The notes under the pieces were generated by a model, which did no database searches, was not told where the DNA came from, and saw only the letters and a list, made by a program, of their open reading frames with translations. Below, one piece after another: positions 9,196-17,578 of a DNA stretch of 64,000 bases (position 1 is its first letter; each line of letters starts with the position of its first letter). This stretch comes from Paracoccaceae bacterium (lineage in GTDB: Bacteria; Pseudomonadota; Alphaproteobacteria; Rhodobacterales; Rhodobacteraceae): the NCBI GenBank assembly GCA_016938875.1, contig JAFGTV010000053.1, positions 186,001 to 250,000 of the forward strand, given 5' to 3'. Position numbers and translations under genes: made by a program.

Positions 9196-10149
9196 TCAGG
9201 GGCGCGGCGCGGCGGCGCGGCGCAGCCGGTCGTTGATGGCGCGGCCCAGCCCGTGATCGGGGATCGGCGCCACCGCGATGGCCTGTCCCGGGGTCGCGCG
9301 CCCGTCCAATGCCCGCAGATAGTGGAACAGGTTGGCCGCGGCCTCGACCAGGTCGCCCGCCGGCGACAGGTTCAGCGCCGCCGCCGCGCATCCCGGACCA
9401 AAGCCCAGCCATAGCGCGCCCTCAGGCGGGTCCGCCGCGTTCAACATCACCTGCGCCCGCGGCGCGTAGTGCGAGGCGAGCTGACCGGGCGCGCTGGGCG
9501 TCGCGCCGGGCGCGTGGGCCCCCAGTTTGAACCCCAGGCATCCCTCGATCGCCTCGACCGGCAACCCGCCGGGGCGCAGCAGCACCGGCGCGGGATCAAA
9601 CCCGATGATCGTGGATTCCACCCCCACCGGGCAGGGTCCGCCGTCGACCACCGCCGCGATGACCCCGTTCAACCCGGCGATGACGTGATCGGCCCGCGTC
9701 GGGCTGATCGCGCCCGATGGGTTGGCCGAGGGTGCCGCGACCGGCCCGCCGAATGCCGCCAGCAGCCCGCGCGCCACCGGGTGATCGGGCACCCGCACCG
9801 CAACGCTGCTCAGCCCGGCGGTCACCAGCGGGGACAAACCGGCCCCTTCGCGCAGCGGCAACACCAGGGTCAGCGCGCCGGGCCAAAAGCTGTCGGCCAA
9901 CCGGTCTGCGGCGTCATCGAACACCGCGATCCGGCGCGCTGCCCCCAGGTCGGCCACATGTACGATCAGCGGGTTGAAGCTGGGCCGGTTCTTGGCCGCA
10001 AAGATGCCCGCCACGGCGCGGTCGTTGCAGGCATCCGCGCCCAGCCCGTAAACCGTCTCGGTCGGAAAGGCGACAAGGGCGCCGGTGCGCAACAGCGTCG
10101 CCGCGCGGTTCAGGCCCGCGGTATCGGGGATCAGGATTTCCGTATCCAA
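9196..10149 (-). CDS. L-threonylcarbamoyladenylate synthase (Sua5/YwlC type)
   Basis: This enzyme makes the activated intermediate for the universal tRNA modification t6A at position 37 of ANN-decoding tRNAs, from threonine, bicarbonate and ATP. Residues 24-38 (A-L-V-A-F-P-T-E-T-V-Y-G-L-G-A) and a P-S-A-N-P-S-G motif mark the YrdC fold. At 317 residues it also has the C-terminal Sua5 domain after a linker, so it is the long Sua5 type and not the short TsaC type. The start is TTG at 10149: no ATG gives the conserved N-terminus, and GGAGG (10155-10159 on the minus strand) sits 5 nt upstream. It diverges from the acyl-CoA dehydrogenase gene across 128 bp. Confidence 0.95.
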   Translation of the reverse strand: MDTEILIPDTAGLNRAATLLRTGALVAFPTETVYGLGADACNDRAVAGIFAAKNRPSFNPLIVHVADLGAARRIAVFDDAADRLADSFWPGALTLVLPLREGAGLSPLVTAGLSSVAVRVPDHPVARGLLAAFGGPVAAPSANPSGAISPTRADHVIAGLNGVIAAVVDGGPCPVGVESTIIGFDPAPVLLRPGGLPVEAIEGCLGFKLGAHAPGATPSAPGQLASHYAPRAQVMLNAADPPEGALWLGFGPGCAAAALNLSPAGDLVEAAANLFHYLRALDGRATPGQAIAVAPIPDHGLGRAINDRLRRAAAPRP

Positions 10150-10277
10150 GCGCGCCTCCGGTGACGTTGCGTTTGGCCTTGATAGGGCGGGGGGTTAGGA
10201 TACCCTCGGTCCAACGCATTGAGATCACATAAAGCTGCGCCGGTCCGGGGACAAGGCGCCCGCGAGGGGAGGAAACC

Positions 10278-11993
10278 ATGCCATACCGCGCACCCGTGGA
10301 CGAATTCAGGTTCATCTTTGATCATGTTGTCGGCCTGTCCCAGGTCACCCAGACCGACCGTTTCGCCGAGGCGACGCCCGATATGACGGCGGCGATCCTG
10401 ACCGAGGCGGGCAAGCTGTGCGAAACCGTCATGGCGCCGTTGCAGCGGGTGGGGGATCTGCATCCCGCGCGGCTGGAAAACGGGGTCGTGCGCAGCTCTC
10501 CGGGATTTGCCGAGGGGTATCGCGCGATTGCCGATGGGGGCTGGGTCGCGGTGGCCGCGCCGCCGGAACATGGTGGCATGGGCCTGCCGCAGACCCTGGC
10601 CATGGCGGTGTCCGAGATGATGTCGGGCGCCTGTCTGGCATTGCAGCTGAACCCGCTGTTGACCCAGGGCCAGATCGAGGCGTTGGAACATCACGCCAGT
10701 GACGAGATCAAGGCGCTGTATCTGCCCAAGCTGATTTCCGGGGAATGGTCCGGCACCATGAACCTGACCGAACCGCAGGCCGGGTCGGACGTGGGTGCGC
10801 TGCGCAGCACCGCCCGGCCCAATGGTGACGGCACCTACGCGATCACCGGGCAAAAGATCTATATCAGCTGGGCGGATGCCGAGTTTCTGGACAATGTCGT
10901 GCACTTGGTTCTGGCGCGCCTGCCCGACGCAGCGCCGGGCACCAAGGGGATCAGCCTGTTCCTGGTGCCGCGCAACATCCCGGATGCCGACGGCACCCCC
11001 GGCGTGGCCAACAGCCTGCGGGTGGTCAGCCTGGAGCATAAGATGGGCCTGCATGGCAGCCCGACGGCGGTGATGGAGTATGACGGCGCGACCGGCTGGA
11101 TGATCGGCGCGCCGAACAAGGGGATGGCCGCGATGTTCACCATGATGAACAACGCGCGGCTGGGCGTCGGCATTCAGGGCATCGGCGTGGCCGAGGGGGC
11201 CTATCAGCACGCGCTGGCCTATGCGCTGGATCGAACGCAGGGCCGCACCCCGGTGGGGGATGGCACCGGGGCCATCGTCGATCATGCCGATGTGCGCCGG
11301 ATGCTGGCCACCATGAAGGCCGAGGTGTTCGCGGCCCGTGCGATTGCGCTGTCCTGTGCGGTGGCCATCGACATGGGCACCGCCACCGCCGAGGCCGACT
11401 GGATCGCGCGCGCTGCCTTTCTGACCCCGATCGCCAAGGCCTATGGCACCGATATCGGGGTCGAAGTGGCCTCGATGGGGATGCAGGTGCATGGCGGCAT
11501 GGGATTCATCGAAGAGACTGGCGCGGCGCAGTTCTTGCGCGACGTGCGCGTCACCACGATCTACGAGGGCACCAACGGGATTCAGGCGATGGACCTGGTG
11601 GGCCGCAAGCTGATGGATGGCGGAGAGGCCGCCTGGCGCCTGCTGGAAGAGGTCGAACAAGGGGCCGAGGCCGCCCGCGCCTTGCTGCCGGATCTGGCCG
11701 GAGAGGTTTGGGCCGCCGCGGAATCCCTGCGCGAGACCACCGAATGGATGCTGACCCAAGAGGCGAACGAACGCTTTGCCGGGGCGGTGCCGTTCCTGCG
11801 CGCCTGGGCGCGGGTGCTGGGGGGGCATGCCCATCTGGCCGCCGCCCGGGCCGAGGGCGGGACGGGGCGCCGCACGGACCTGGCGCGGGTGTTCATCGCG
11901 CGGCTCTTGCCCGAACATGGCGCGCTGCTGGCCCAGGCGCGGGCCGGGGCGGCGGGGCTATACGCGTTGTCGCCCGACGATCTGGTCGCTTGA
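10278..11993 (+). CDS. Acyl-CoA dehydrogenase with C-terminal domain (DmdC-like)
   Basis: This FAD enzyme of 571 residues belongs to the extended acyl-CoA dehydrogenase branch that includes DmdC, the 3-methylmercaptopropionyl-CoA dehydrogenase of DMSP demethylation. The features are N-L-T-E-P-Q-A-G-S-D flavin/substrate contacts, the catalytic glutamate E430 in T-I-Y-E-G-T-N-G-I-Q, and the extra C-terminal domain of this branch. GGGGAGG just before ATG 10278 is a strong ribosome site. The downstream MBL hydrolase gene overlaps it by 1 nt (TGATG). DmdC sequences are often over-called and no dmdA, dmdB or dmdD lies here, so a general fatty acyl-CoA or MMPA-CoA substrate is equally possible. Electrons would go to ETF and ETF-QO. 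Confidence 0.88.
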   Translation: MPYRAPVDEFRFIFDHVVGLSQVTQTDRFAEATPDMTAAILTEAGKLCETVMAPLQRVGDLHPARLENGVVRSSPGFAEGYRAIADGGWVAVAAPPEHGGMGLPQTLAMAVSEMMSGACLALQLNPLLTQGQIEALEHHASDEIKALYLPKLISGEWSGTMNLTEPQAGSDVGALRSTARPNGDGTYAITGQKIYISWADAEFLDNVVHLVLARLPDAAPGTKGISLFLVPRNIPDADGTPGVANSLRVVSLEHKMGLHGSPTAVMEYDGATGWMIGAPNKGMAAMFTMMNNARLGVGIQGIGVAEGAYQHALAYALDRTQGRTPVGDGTGAIVDHADVRRMLATMKAEVFAARAIALSCAVAIDMGTATAEADWIARAAFLTPIAKAYGTDIGVEVASMGMQVHGGMGFIEETGAAQFLRDVRVTTIYEGTNGIQAMDLVGRKLMDGGEAAWRLLEEVEQGAEAARALLPDLAGEVWAAAESLRETTEWMLTQEANERFAGAVPFLRAWARVLGGHAHLAAARAEGGTGRRTDLARVFIARLLPEHGALLAQARAGAAGLYALSPDDLVA

Positions 11994-13042
11994 TGGACGC
12001 CAGCCGCGCGCCGATCCGCTATCCCTTTGCCGATCCGCCCACGCCCGAGGGGGCGGTTCAGATCGCGCCGGGTATCTTGTGGCTGCGCCTGCCGTTGCCG
12101 ATGGCGCTGGACCATGTGAATGTCTATGCGCTGGACGATGGCGATGGCTGGACGCTGGTCGATACCGGGATATCCAGCCGCCGCAGCCGCGCGATCTGGC
12201 AGGGGCTGCTGGCCGGTCCGCTGGGCGGGCGACCGGTCAACCGCGTATTCGTCACCCATCACCACCCCGATCACGTGGGACTGGCCGGATGGTTCCAGGC
12301 CGAGCACGGGGCAGAGCTGTGGACCACCCGCACGGCGTGGCTGTTCGCGCGGATGCTGCAACTGGATGAACAGGACCGCCCCGCGCCCGAGACCCTGGCC
12401 CATTGGCGCGGCGCGGGCATGGATCCCCAGCTGTTGCAGCAGCGCGCGGCGGAACGCCCCTTCAACTTTGCCGACACGGTGGCGCCGATGCCGCTGGGTT
12501 TTCAAAACCTGGCCGAGGGGGATGTGATCGCGGCAGGTGGGCGCGACTGGGACGTGCGGCTGGGCGACGGGCATGCGCCCGATCACCTCACGCTGTGGAG
12601 CAGGGACGACAACCTGGTGATCGGCGGGGATCAGTTGCTGCCGTCGATCTCGCCCAACCTGGGTGTCTATGCGACCGAACCGCTGAATGATCCGGTCGCG
12701 GGATGGCTGGAAAGCTGTGCGCGGCTGGCCACCCATGCGCGCGACGACCACTTGGTGCTGCCCGGGCACAAGCTGCCGTTTACCGGGTTGCCCATGCGGC
12801 TGGGCCAGTTGATCGACAACCACCACGGGGCCCTGGACCGTCTGATCGCGCATCTGGATCAGCCGCACACCGCCTGCGGGTGTTTCGGTGCGCTGTTCCG
12901 GCGAGAGATTGGCGCAGGCGAATACACCCTCGCCCTGGTCGAGGCCGTGGGCCATGTGAACCACCTTTATCTGACCGGCCGGGCCCGGCGCTGGCGTCGT
13001 GCCGATGGTGCGTGGCTGTTCCAGGCGGTGTCCGATCACTGA
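11993..13042 (+). CDS. MBL-fold metallo-hydrolase
   Basis: This is a metallo-beta-lactamase-fold hydrolase of 349 residues with the metal motif H-H-H-P-D-H-V-G at about residues 86-93, a second histidine in G-D-G-H-A-P-D-H, G-G-D-Q as the bridging aspartate, and L-P-G-H-K for the last histidine. A winged-helix-like C-terminal stretch (I-D-N-H-H-G onward) is shared with the lactamase/RNase-Z-like group near acyl-CoA genes. Start ATG 11993 overlaps the dehydrogenase stop by one nucleotide, so the two are co-translated. This suggests hydrolysis of a thioester or thiol-related product of the dehydrogenase pathway, but the substrate is not known. Confidence 0.9.
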   Translation: MDASRAPIRYPFADPPTPEGAVQIAPGILWLRLPLPMALDHVNVYALDDGDGWTLVDTGISSRRSRAIWQGLLAGPLGGRPVNRVFVTHHHPDHVGLAGWFQAEHGAELWTTRTAWLFARMLQLDEQDRPAPETLAHWRGAGMDPQLLQQRAAERPFNFADTVAPMPLGFQNLAEGDVIAAGGRDWDVRLGDGHAPDHLTLWSRDDNLVIGGDQLLPSISPNLGVYATEPLNDPVAGWLESCARLATHARDDHLVLPGHKLPFTGLPMRLGQLIDNHHGALDRLIAHLDQPHTACGCFGALFRREIGAGEYTLALVEAVGHVNHLYLTGRARRWRRADGAWLFQAVSDH

Positions 13043-13149
13043 GCGCGTGGCGCCCCCCGTGGCGGGCAAACCCGGTGCCGGTCTTGCCTTTGTCATGTTT
13101 CCCTGCACAGTAAGGGCTTGAGCTTACACAATGCGCCGGACCCAAGATC

Positions 13150-13776
13150 ATGCGTCGAATTCTGCTTGCCCTTTTGTTGCCCCTTTTGCTGATTGGTTGC
13201 GGGGCAAAGTCCGTCTGGGCCCCGGATGAGGCCGTCGCCCGCGCCGCCTATCGGCACAACGCGCCGCCCTCGATCACGCTGTTCACCATGGTGTCCAACC
13301 GGTCGGGCAGCGGGGCGCATTCGGCGCTGATGATCAATGCGGGTCAGCGGGTGATCTTTGATCCGGCGGGCAGTTGGTGGCACCGCCTCGCGCCGGAACG
13401 CAACGATGTCATCTACGGCATCACGCCGACCATGCTGAATTTCTTTATCGACTATCATGCGCGCGAGACATACCACGTCGTGATGCAGACCGTAGAGGTC
13501 AGCCCCGAGACAGCCCTGCGTGCCCAGCGCGTGGCCGAACAGTTCGGCGCGTCGCCCAAGGCATTCTGTGCCAGCTCAACCAGTGACGTGCTGCGCCAGG
13601 TGCCCGGGTTCGAAACGATCCCCAACACCATGAGTCCGAAAAAGATCATGCAGGCCTTTGGCCGCTTGCCCGGGGTGCGCACCGAAAAGATCTATGACGA
13701 CGACCCCGATGAGAACCTGGATATCTTGAAGGCGCAACAACGTGCCCGCGTGGCCGACCTGGTGACGGCAAACTAG
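13150..13776 (+). CDS. Lipoprotein, possible permuted NlpC/P60-like hydrolase
   Basis: The protein has a hydrophobic leader ending in the lipobox L-I-G-C with C17, so it should be an outer- or inner-membrane lipoprotein facing the periplasm. The body (191 residues) has G-A-H57-S-A-L-M-I, then I-F-D71-P, and later A-F-C140-A-S-S. A histidine before the cysteine is the order expected of circularly permuted NlpC/P60 (papain-like) enzymes such as YiiX, so a lipid- or peptide-hydrolase role is an inference I hold at moderate to low confidence. It is otherwise a conserved hypothetical. It ends with a 4 nt convergent overlap with azlD. Confidence 0.8.
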   Translation: MRRILLALLLPLLLIGCGAKSVWAPDEAVARAAYRHNAPPSITLFTMVSNRSGSGAHSALMINAGQRVIFDPAGSWWHRLAPERNDVIYGITPTMLNFFIDYHARETYHVVMQTVEVSPETALRAQRVAEQFGASPKAFCASSTSDVLRQVPGFETIPNTMSPKKIMQAFGRLPGVRTEKIYDDDPDENLDILKAQQRARVADLVTAN

Positions 13777-14102
13777 CCCAGCAGGTACAGCATCGCGTAA
13801 AGCGTTCCGGCCCCCGCGCCGATTGCCGCCAGCACGTTCTTGGTCCAATAGCCGATGCCCAGCGTCGCCGCCGCGGCCAGAACGCGCGGCAGATCGAAAC
13901 TGCCCCCCGTCGCCTGAGGCCAGACAACCATCGGCGCGACCAGCGCGGGCAACACCGCCACCGGCGTATAGCGCAGGTGACGCAGCACCCAGGGCGGCAT
14001 CTTGCGCTCGCCGATCATGCCCAGGAATGAAAACCGCACCAGAAAGGTGCCGATGCCCATCGCGACGATGATGAACCAGATCTCGGCGTTGCTTTGGGTC
14101 AT
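13773..14102 (-). CDS. azlD: Branched-chain amino acid exporter small subunit (AzlD)
   Basis: AzlD is the small membrane partner of AzlC in branched-chain amino acid (and possibly azaleucine) export. The 109-residue protein has about four hydrophobic segments, with the family pattern G-T-F-L-V-R-F-S-F near residue 20 and Y-T-P-V-A-V-L-P-A-L in the middle. ATG 14102 is chosen because it overlaps the azlC stop as ATGA, typical coupling for this pair; an upstream in-frame ATG at 14120 would lie inside azlC. Its 3-prime end meets the lipoprotein gene in a 4 nt convergent overlap. Confidence 0.93.
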   Translation of the reverse strand: MTQSNAEIWFIIVAMGIGTFLVRFSFLGMIGERKMPPWVLRHLRYTPVAVLPALVAPMVVWPQATGGSFDLPRVLAAAATLGIGYWTKNVLAAIGAGAGTLYAMLYLLG

Positions 14103-14806
14103 GTCCGCCGCTCCATCCACAGTTCGACCTGGGCGCCGACGATCATCGCCGCCAGCCCCGCGATCAAGACCCCGCCGCTATAGGGCACCCCGGCCAGAAC
14201 CAGCGCCAGCGTGACCGACACGCCCGCCGCGGCAACATGGGCCAGGGTGCGCAATGCAGGCGCGACAAGCGCCAGAAAGGTGATCGGAACGGCGAAATCC
14301 AGCGCGTATTCGGGCGGGATACCCTGCCCAGCCAGTGCGCCGACCAGGGTCATCACATACCACATCGGGCAGATCGGGGTGATCGCGCCAAAGATATAGG
14401 CCAGCCGCTCGGGCAGGGTCATCTCGGGACGGGCCTCGAACCGGGCATGGCCGATGGCATAGGTCTGATCGACCAGGAAATAGGCGATCAGCGCCCGTTT
14501 CCACAGCGGCGCGGCCCCCAGATACGGCGTGAGAGAGGCCGAATACATCGCCATGCGCAGGTTCACGGCAAGTGCGGTGACCAGCACGATCAGCGTCGGC
14601 GCATTCTCGGCCATCAGCTGTACGGCGGTGAACTGTGCCGCGCCGGCGATGACCAGCACCGAAAAGCCCATGACCTGGGTCAGGTTCAGTCCTGCCTCGG
14701 TCCCGACGACGCCGAACAGCAGGGCAAAGGGCACCACCACCAGCAGGAACGGTGCGGCATGGCGAAAGCCGGTCCAATAGGCGGATTTGAGGCTGGAGGC
14801 GGGCAT
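14099..14806 (-). CDS. azlC: Branched-chain amino acid exporter large subunit (AzlC)
   Basis: AzlC is the main membrane subunit of the AzlCD (LIV-E family) amino acid exporter. The protein has 235 residues and six or more membrane segments, with the signature G-F-S-V-L-V-I-A-G-A-A-Q-F near residues 48-60 and the N-L-R-M-A-M-Y-S-A-S-L stretch conserved in the family. It is co-transcribed with azlD through an ATGA overlap. The 110 bp upstream separates it from the divergent DUF429-like gene. No Lrp-type regulator is next to it, though one lies at 60.8 kb. Confidence 0.94.
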   Translation of the reverse strand: MPASSLKSAYWTGFRHAAPFLLVVVPFALLFGVVGTEAGLNLTQVMGFSVLVIAGAAQFTAVQLMAENAPTLIVLVTALAVNLRMAMYSASLTPYLGAAPLWKRALIAYFLVDQTYAIGHARFEARPEMTLPERLAYIFGAITPICPMWYVMTLVGALAGQGIPPEYALDFAVPITFLALVAPALRTLAHVAAAGVSVTLALVLAGVPYSGGVLIAGLAAMIVGAQVELWMERRT

Positions 14807-14916
14807 GGGGCGGCTCTACTGTGCGGATACAGGGCGGGGTAAGTCTTTGGCCAGGGCGATGCAATCGGAAATCGGGGGTGCGAGATGCGGATGGTCGGTC
14901 TGATCTGGCAGGCGTC

Positions 14917-15810
14917 ATGAGGCCCTTTGACACCGTGGTGATGGCCGATTGGTCGGCGCGCGCGACACCCTCGCCGGTGCGGCCCTCGGCGGATGCGATC
15001 TGGGTGGCGGTGGCGCGCGGCGGGGAAATCGACGTGCAGTATCACCGGACCCGCGCAGGCGCCGAGGCCGTGCTGAGCGCCCTGCTGGCGGCGGAATGTG
15101 CGGCGGGACGGCGGGTGCTGCTGGGGTTGGATTTCGCCTTTGGCTATCCAATGGGATTTGCCCGCGCGCTGACCGGTCAGGATCGGGCCCAGGCGGTCTG
15201 GGCCTGGCTGGCGGCGCATCTGCGCGACGGGCCGGACAATGGCAACAACCGCTTTGCGCTGGCCGACCGGATCAATGCGGGCTTTGACGGGGTGGGGCCG
15301 TTCTGGGGGCGGCCGGCCGGGCTGGCGCTGGCGCATTTGCCGGACCGGGGGCGGTTGCGCCACGGTCACGGTCTGCCCGAACGGCGCGCGGTCGAAGAGG
15401 CCGTGCCGCGCGCCCAGCCGGTGTGGAAGCTGTTTACCACCGGTGCCGTGGGATCGCAGGTGCTGGTGGGGGTGCCGATGCTGCACCGCCTGGCGGCGCG
15501 GTTCGGGCAGGCGCTGGCGGTTTGGCCCTTTGAGGGGTGGCAGGCACCGATCGTCCTGGCCGAAATCTATCCCGCGCTGCTGGACCCCGCGGTGCGCCGC
15601 GCGGGCGGGATCCGCGATGCCGCGCAGGTGCGGCTGATGGCGCGCGCGGTGCTGGCGATGCAGGGGGCCGGGCGGCTTGCCGATCTCTTTGCCACACCGG
15701 CCGATGATCCGCGGATCAACGAAGAGGGCTGGATTCTGGGCGCGCAGTGTGGCCCGACGCTGTGCGCACTGGTCAGCCCAGCATCCCGGTCACCCGACCC
15801 AGCAGCATGA
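14917..15810 (+). CDS. Conserved protein with RNase H-like (DUF429-type) fold features
   Basis: I do not know the function. The protein (297 residues from ATG 14917) opens with V-V-M-A-D11-W-S-A and has L-L-G-L-D72-F-A-F-G-Y-P. Two aspartates at the ends of beta strands are what DUF429-like RNase H-fold proteins show. Homologues in Rhodobacterales often carry the label molybdopterin guanine dinucleotide synthesis, for which I see no supporting motif (no P-loop or GTP-binding pattern). A longer in-frame start at 14821 exists but yields non-conserved sequence. Its last 38 bp overlap the end of the opposite-strand gene. Nuclease or phosphotransfer activity is possible but unproven. Confidence 0.75.
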   Translation: MRPFDTVVMADWSARATPSPVRPSADAIWVAVARGGEIDVQYHRTRAGAEAVLSALLAAECAAGRRVLLGLDFAFGYPMGFARALTGQDRAQAVWAWLAAHLRDGPDNGNNRFALADRINAGFDGVGPFWGRPAGLALAHLPDRGRLRHGHGLPERRAVEEAVPRAQPVWKLFTTGAVGSQVLVGVPMLHRLAARFGQALAVWPFEGWQAPIVLAEIYPALLDPAVRRAGGIRDAAQVRLMARAVLAMQGAGRLADLFATPADDPRINEEGWILGAQCGPTLCALVSPASRSPDPAA

Positions 15811-16801
15811 ACGCCCGCGAGGTGCGCGTTTCGGCCAGATCGGCCAGGTCCTGGTCGCTGGCGGTCTGCTCGAACTCGGCCAGCACACGATCGAACTGGC
15901 GCAGGAAATGGTGCGCTGCATCGCGAAAGATCGGATCCTGTTTCATCCGCCCGGCGGTCAGCGCCAGGCAGGACCGATCGCGCACCCCGCCCAGTGCGGC
16001 CACAGCGGGGCCGCGTTCGCCATGGGCGAATTTGCGCCAGACCTCGGGGCGGGCGCGGTCGGGGCGCAGGTCGTCCATGTAGATGCCATCCTGGCTAAGC
16101 AGGGTCAGCACATCCTGGGCCGAGCGCACCAGCTTGGCAGCGACGCGATCCTCAAGCGCGCGGCGCAGGGCGCGAAACCCCTCTCGGTCCTCGGCGGTCT
16201 CGGGGAAATTCAGCGCGCGGATGAATTCCTCGGTGTCCAGCGGTGGCAGCATCTCTTCGGCGGGGGTGCCCAGCGCCAGCGAGGGCTGATCGCTGTCCGC
16301 GCCCCTGGCGGTCACGGGCGCGGGCGGTGGGGCAACGGGCGCGGCACCGCCACGGTCGCGCCGGGTGGCAAAGGTGGCGATCACGCTCTCGGTCTGTTTC
16401 TGGGCCTGCGCGATCTCGTCCAGTTTCTGCTCGACCGAGGGGCGGATGCCCATTCCGGCGCTTTGCTGCTGTTGGATATAGGTATGGCGCATGGCGTCGA
16501 TCGCGGCCTGCAGGCGCGTGGATTCCTCGCGCATGATGCGCGCGCTTTTTGCGGCCGACGCCCCGACCCAGATCAGGGCGACCGGCATCACCACCGCCAA
16601 AAGCACCAGGATGAAGGTCAGCGGATCAAAGCTGAGTTGTGTCTCGCCGAACCGGGCAAAGGTGAAGAACGCCCCGGCCAGGGCCAACCAGACCAGGCTG
16701 AGCGCCAGCGCGACGATATCCGCCGTGGTCAGCCCGCCCTCGCGGCCAAGGGCGGAAAAAACCCCCAGCTCGAACGGCTTGTTCTTCTTTTCCTCCGCCA
16801 T
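15773..16801 (-). CDS. Conserved membrane protein with coiled coil, unknown function
   Basis: This protein is not assignable to a known function. It has 342 residues, a cytosolic N-terminus, two membrane helices (about 27-47 and 61-80), a probable coiled coil (about 85-140, rich in Q, A, E and R), a Pro/Ala-rich linker near 150-180, and a helical C-terminal domain of about 150 residues. The layout resembles a membrane-anchored structural or division-associated protein, but no catalytic motif is visible. It lies 25 bp upstream of greA's stop side on the same strand, so greA and this gene may share a transcript. The 3-prime end overlaps the DUF429-type gene by 38 bp. Confidence 0.75.
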   Translation of the reverse strand: MAEEKKNKPFELGVFSALGREGGLTTADIVALALSLVWLALAGAFFTFARFGETQLSFDPLTFILVLLAVVMPVALIWVGASAAKSARIMREESTRLQAAIDAMRHTYIQQQQSAGMGIRPSVEQKLDEIAQAQKQTESVIATFATRRDRGGAAPVAPPPAPVTARGADSDQPSLALGTPAEEMLPPLDTEEFIRALNFPETAEDREGFRALRRALEDRVAAKLVRSAQDVLTLLSQDGIYMDDLRPDRARPEVWRKFAHGERGPAVAALGGVRDRSCLALTAGRMKQDPIFRDAAHHFLRQFDRVLAEFEQTASDQDLADLAETRTSRAFMLLGRVTGMLG

Positions 16802-16826
16802 CCTGTCGGACCCCGCGCTTTCGGCT

Positions 16827-17297
16827 TTAGATATAGCGGACGTTCAGCACCTCGTAGCCGCGATCGCCACCGGGGGTGCGTACTTCGACGCTGTCGCCCT
16901 CTTCCTTGCCGATCAAGGCGCGGGCGAGGGGGGACTTGATGTTCAAAAGGCCCTTTTCAATATCGGCCTCGGCCTCACCGACGATCTGATAGGTTTTTTC
17001 CTCGTCGCTGTCCTCGTCGATCAGTTTGACGGTCGCGCCGAACTTGATCGCGCCGGACAGTTTCGCCGGGTCGATCACGTCGGCCCGCGACAGCAGGCTT
17101 TCCAGTTCCTTGATCCGCCCCTCGATGAAGCTCTGCTTTTCCCGGGCGGCGTGGTATTCGGCGTTCTCGGACAGATCGCCATGTTCGCGCGCCTCGGCGA
17201 TCGCCCGGATAACTGCGGGGCGTTCGACCGACTTCAGCTTTCTGAGCTCTTCATCAAGCGCGGCATGGCCCGCGCGGGTCATCGGTATCTTTTCCAT
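16827..17297 (-). CDS. greA: Transcription elongation factor GreA
   Basis: GreA enters the secondary channel of RNA polymerase and stimulates transcript cleavage in backtracked complexes. The 156 residues have the normal length: an N-terminal antiparallel coiled coil (about 10-75), with the acidic D-L-S-E-N-A-E-Y-H tip at about 43-51, and a C-terminal FKBP-like domain ending in [16 protein letters not shown] is the usual start, at 17297. It is followed on the same strand by a membrane protein of unknown function. Confidence 0.98.
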   Translation of the reverse strand: MEKIPMTRAGHAALDEELRKLKSVERPAVIRAIAEAREHGDLSENAEYHAAREKQSFIEGRIKELESLLSRADVIDPAKLSGAIKFGATVKLIDEDSDEEKTYQIVGEAEADIEKGLLNIKSPLARALIGKEEGDSVEVRTPGGDRGYEVLNVRYI

Positions 17298-17492
17298 AGG
17301 TCTCTTCAGGGCAATTGCTTTTGGGGCAGACGCGGATTTTGGCCCGCCGCCATTGATCTTGGCATCTCACCTGACCCGAGAGCGGGAAAGATTGCAAGAG
17401 GGCATGCGCCGCCCGCGCATGGATCCGCCAAGGCCCCGCGCGGCCAAGTGTTGCGGCATGCCGCCGTGCAGCGAAATGATGTTGCGTTGCAA

Positions 17493-17520
17493 TTGACGCT
17501 GGGCGAGGGCCTGCGATAAC
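17493..17520 (+). promoter_or_regulatory. Predicted promoter of the ETF-QO gene
   Basis: TTGACG (17493-17498) and GATAAC (17515-17520) are spaced by 16 bp, in the 281 bp gap between greA and the ETF-QO gene, about 58 bp before its ATG. The rest of that gap shows no open frame that I would call a gene. Confidence 0.55.
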
Positions 17521-17578
17521 GGTTTGCAGAACTGATCTAGCGAGGGCGGCGCGCGGGCCGTTCGAGAAAGGAAAGCAC

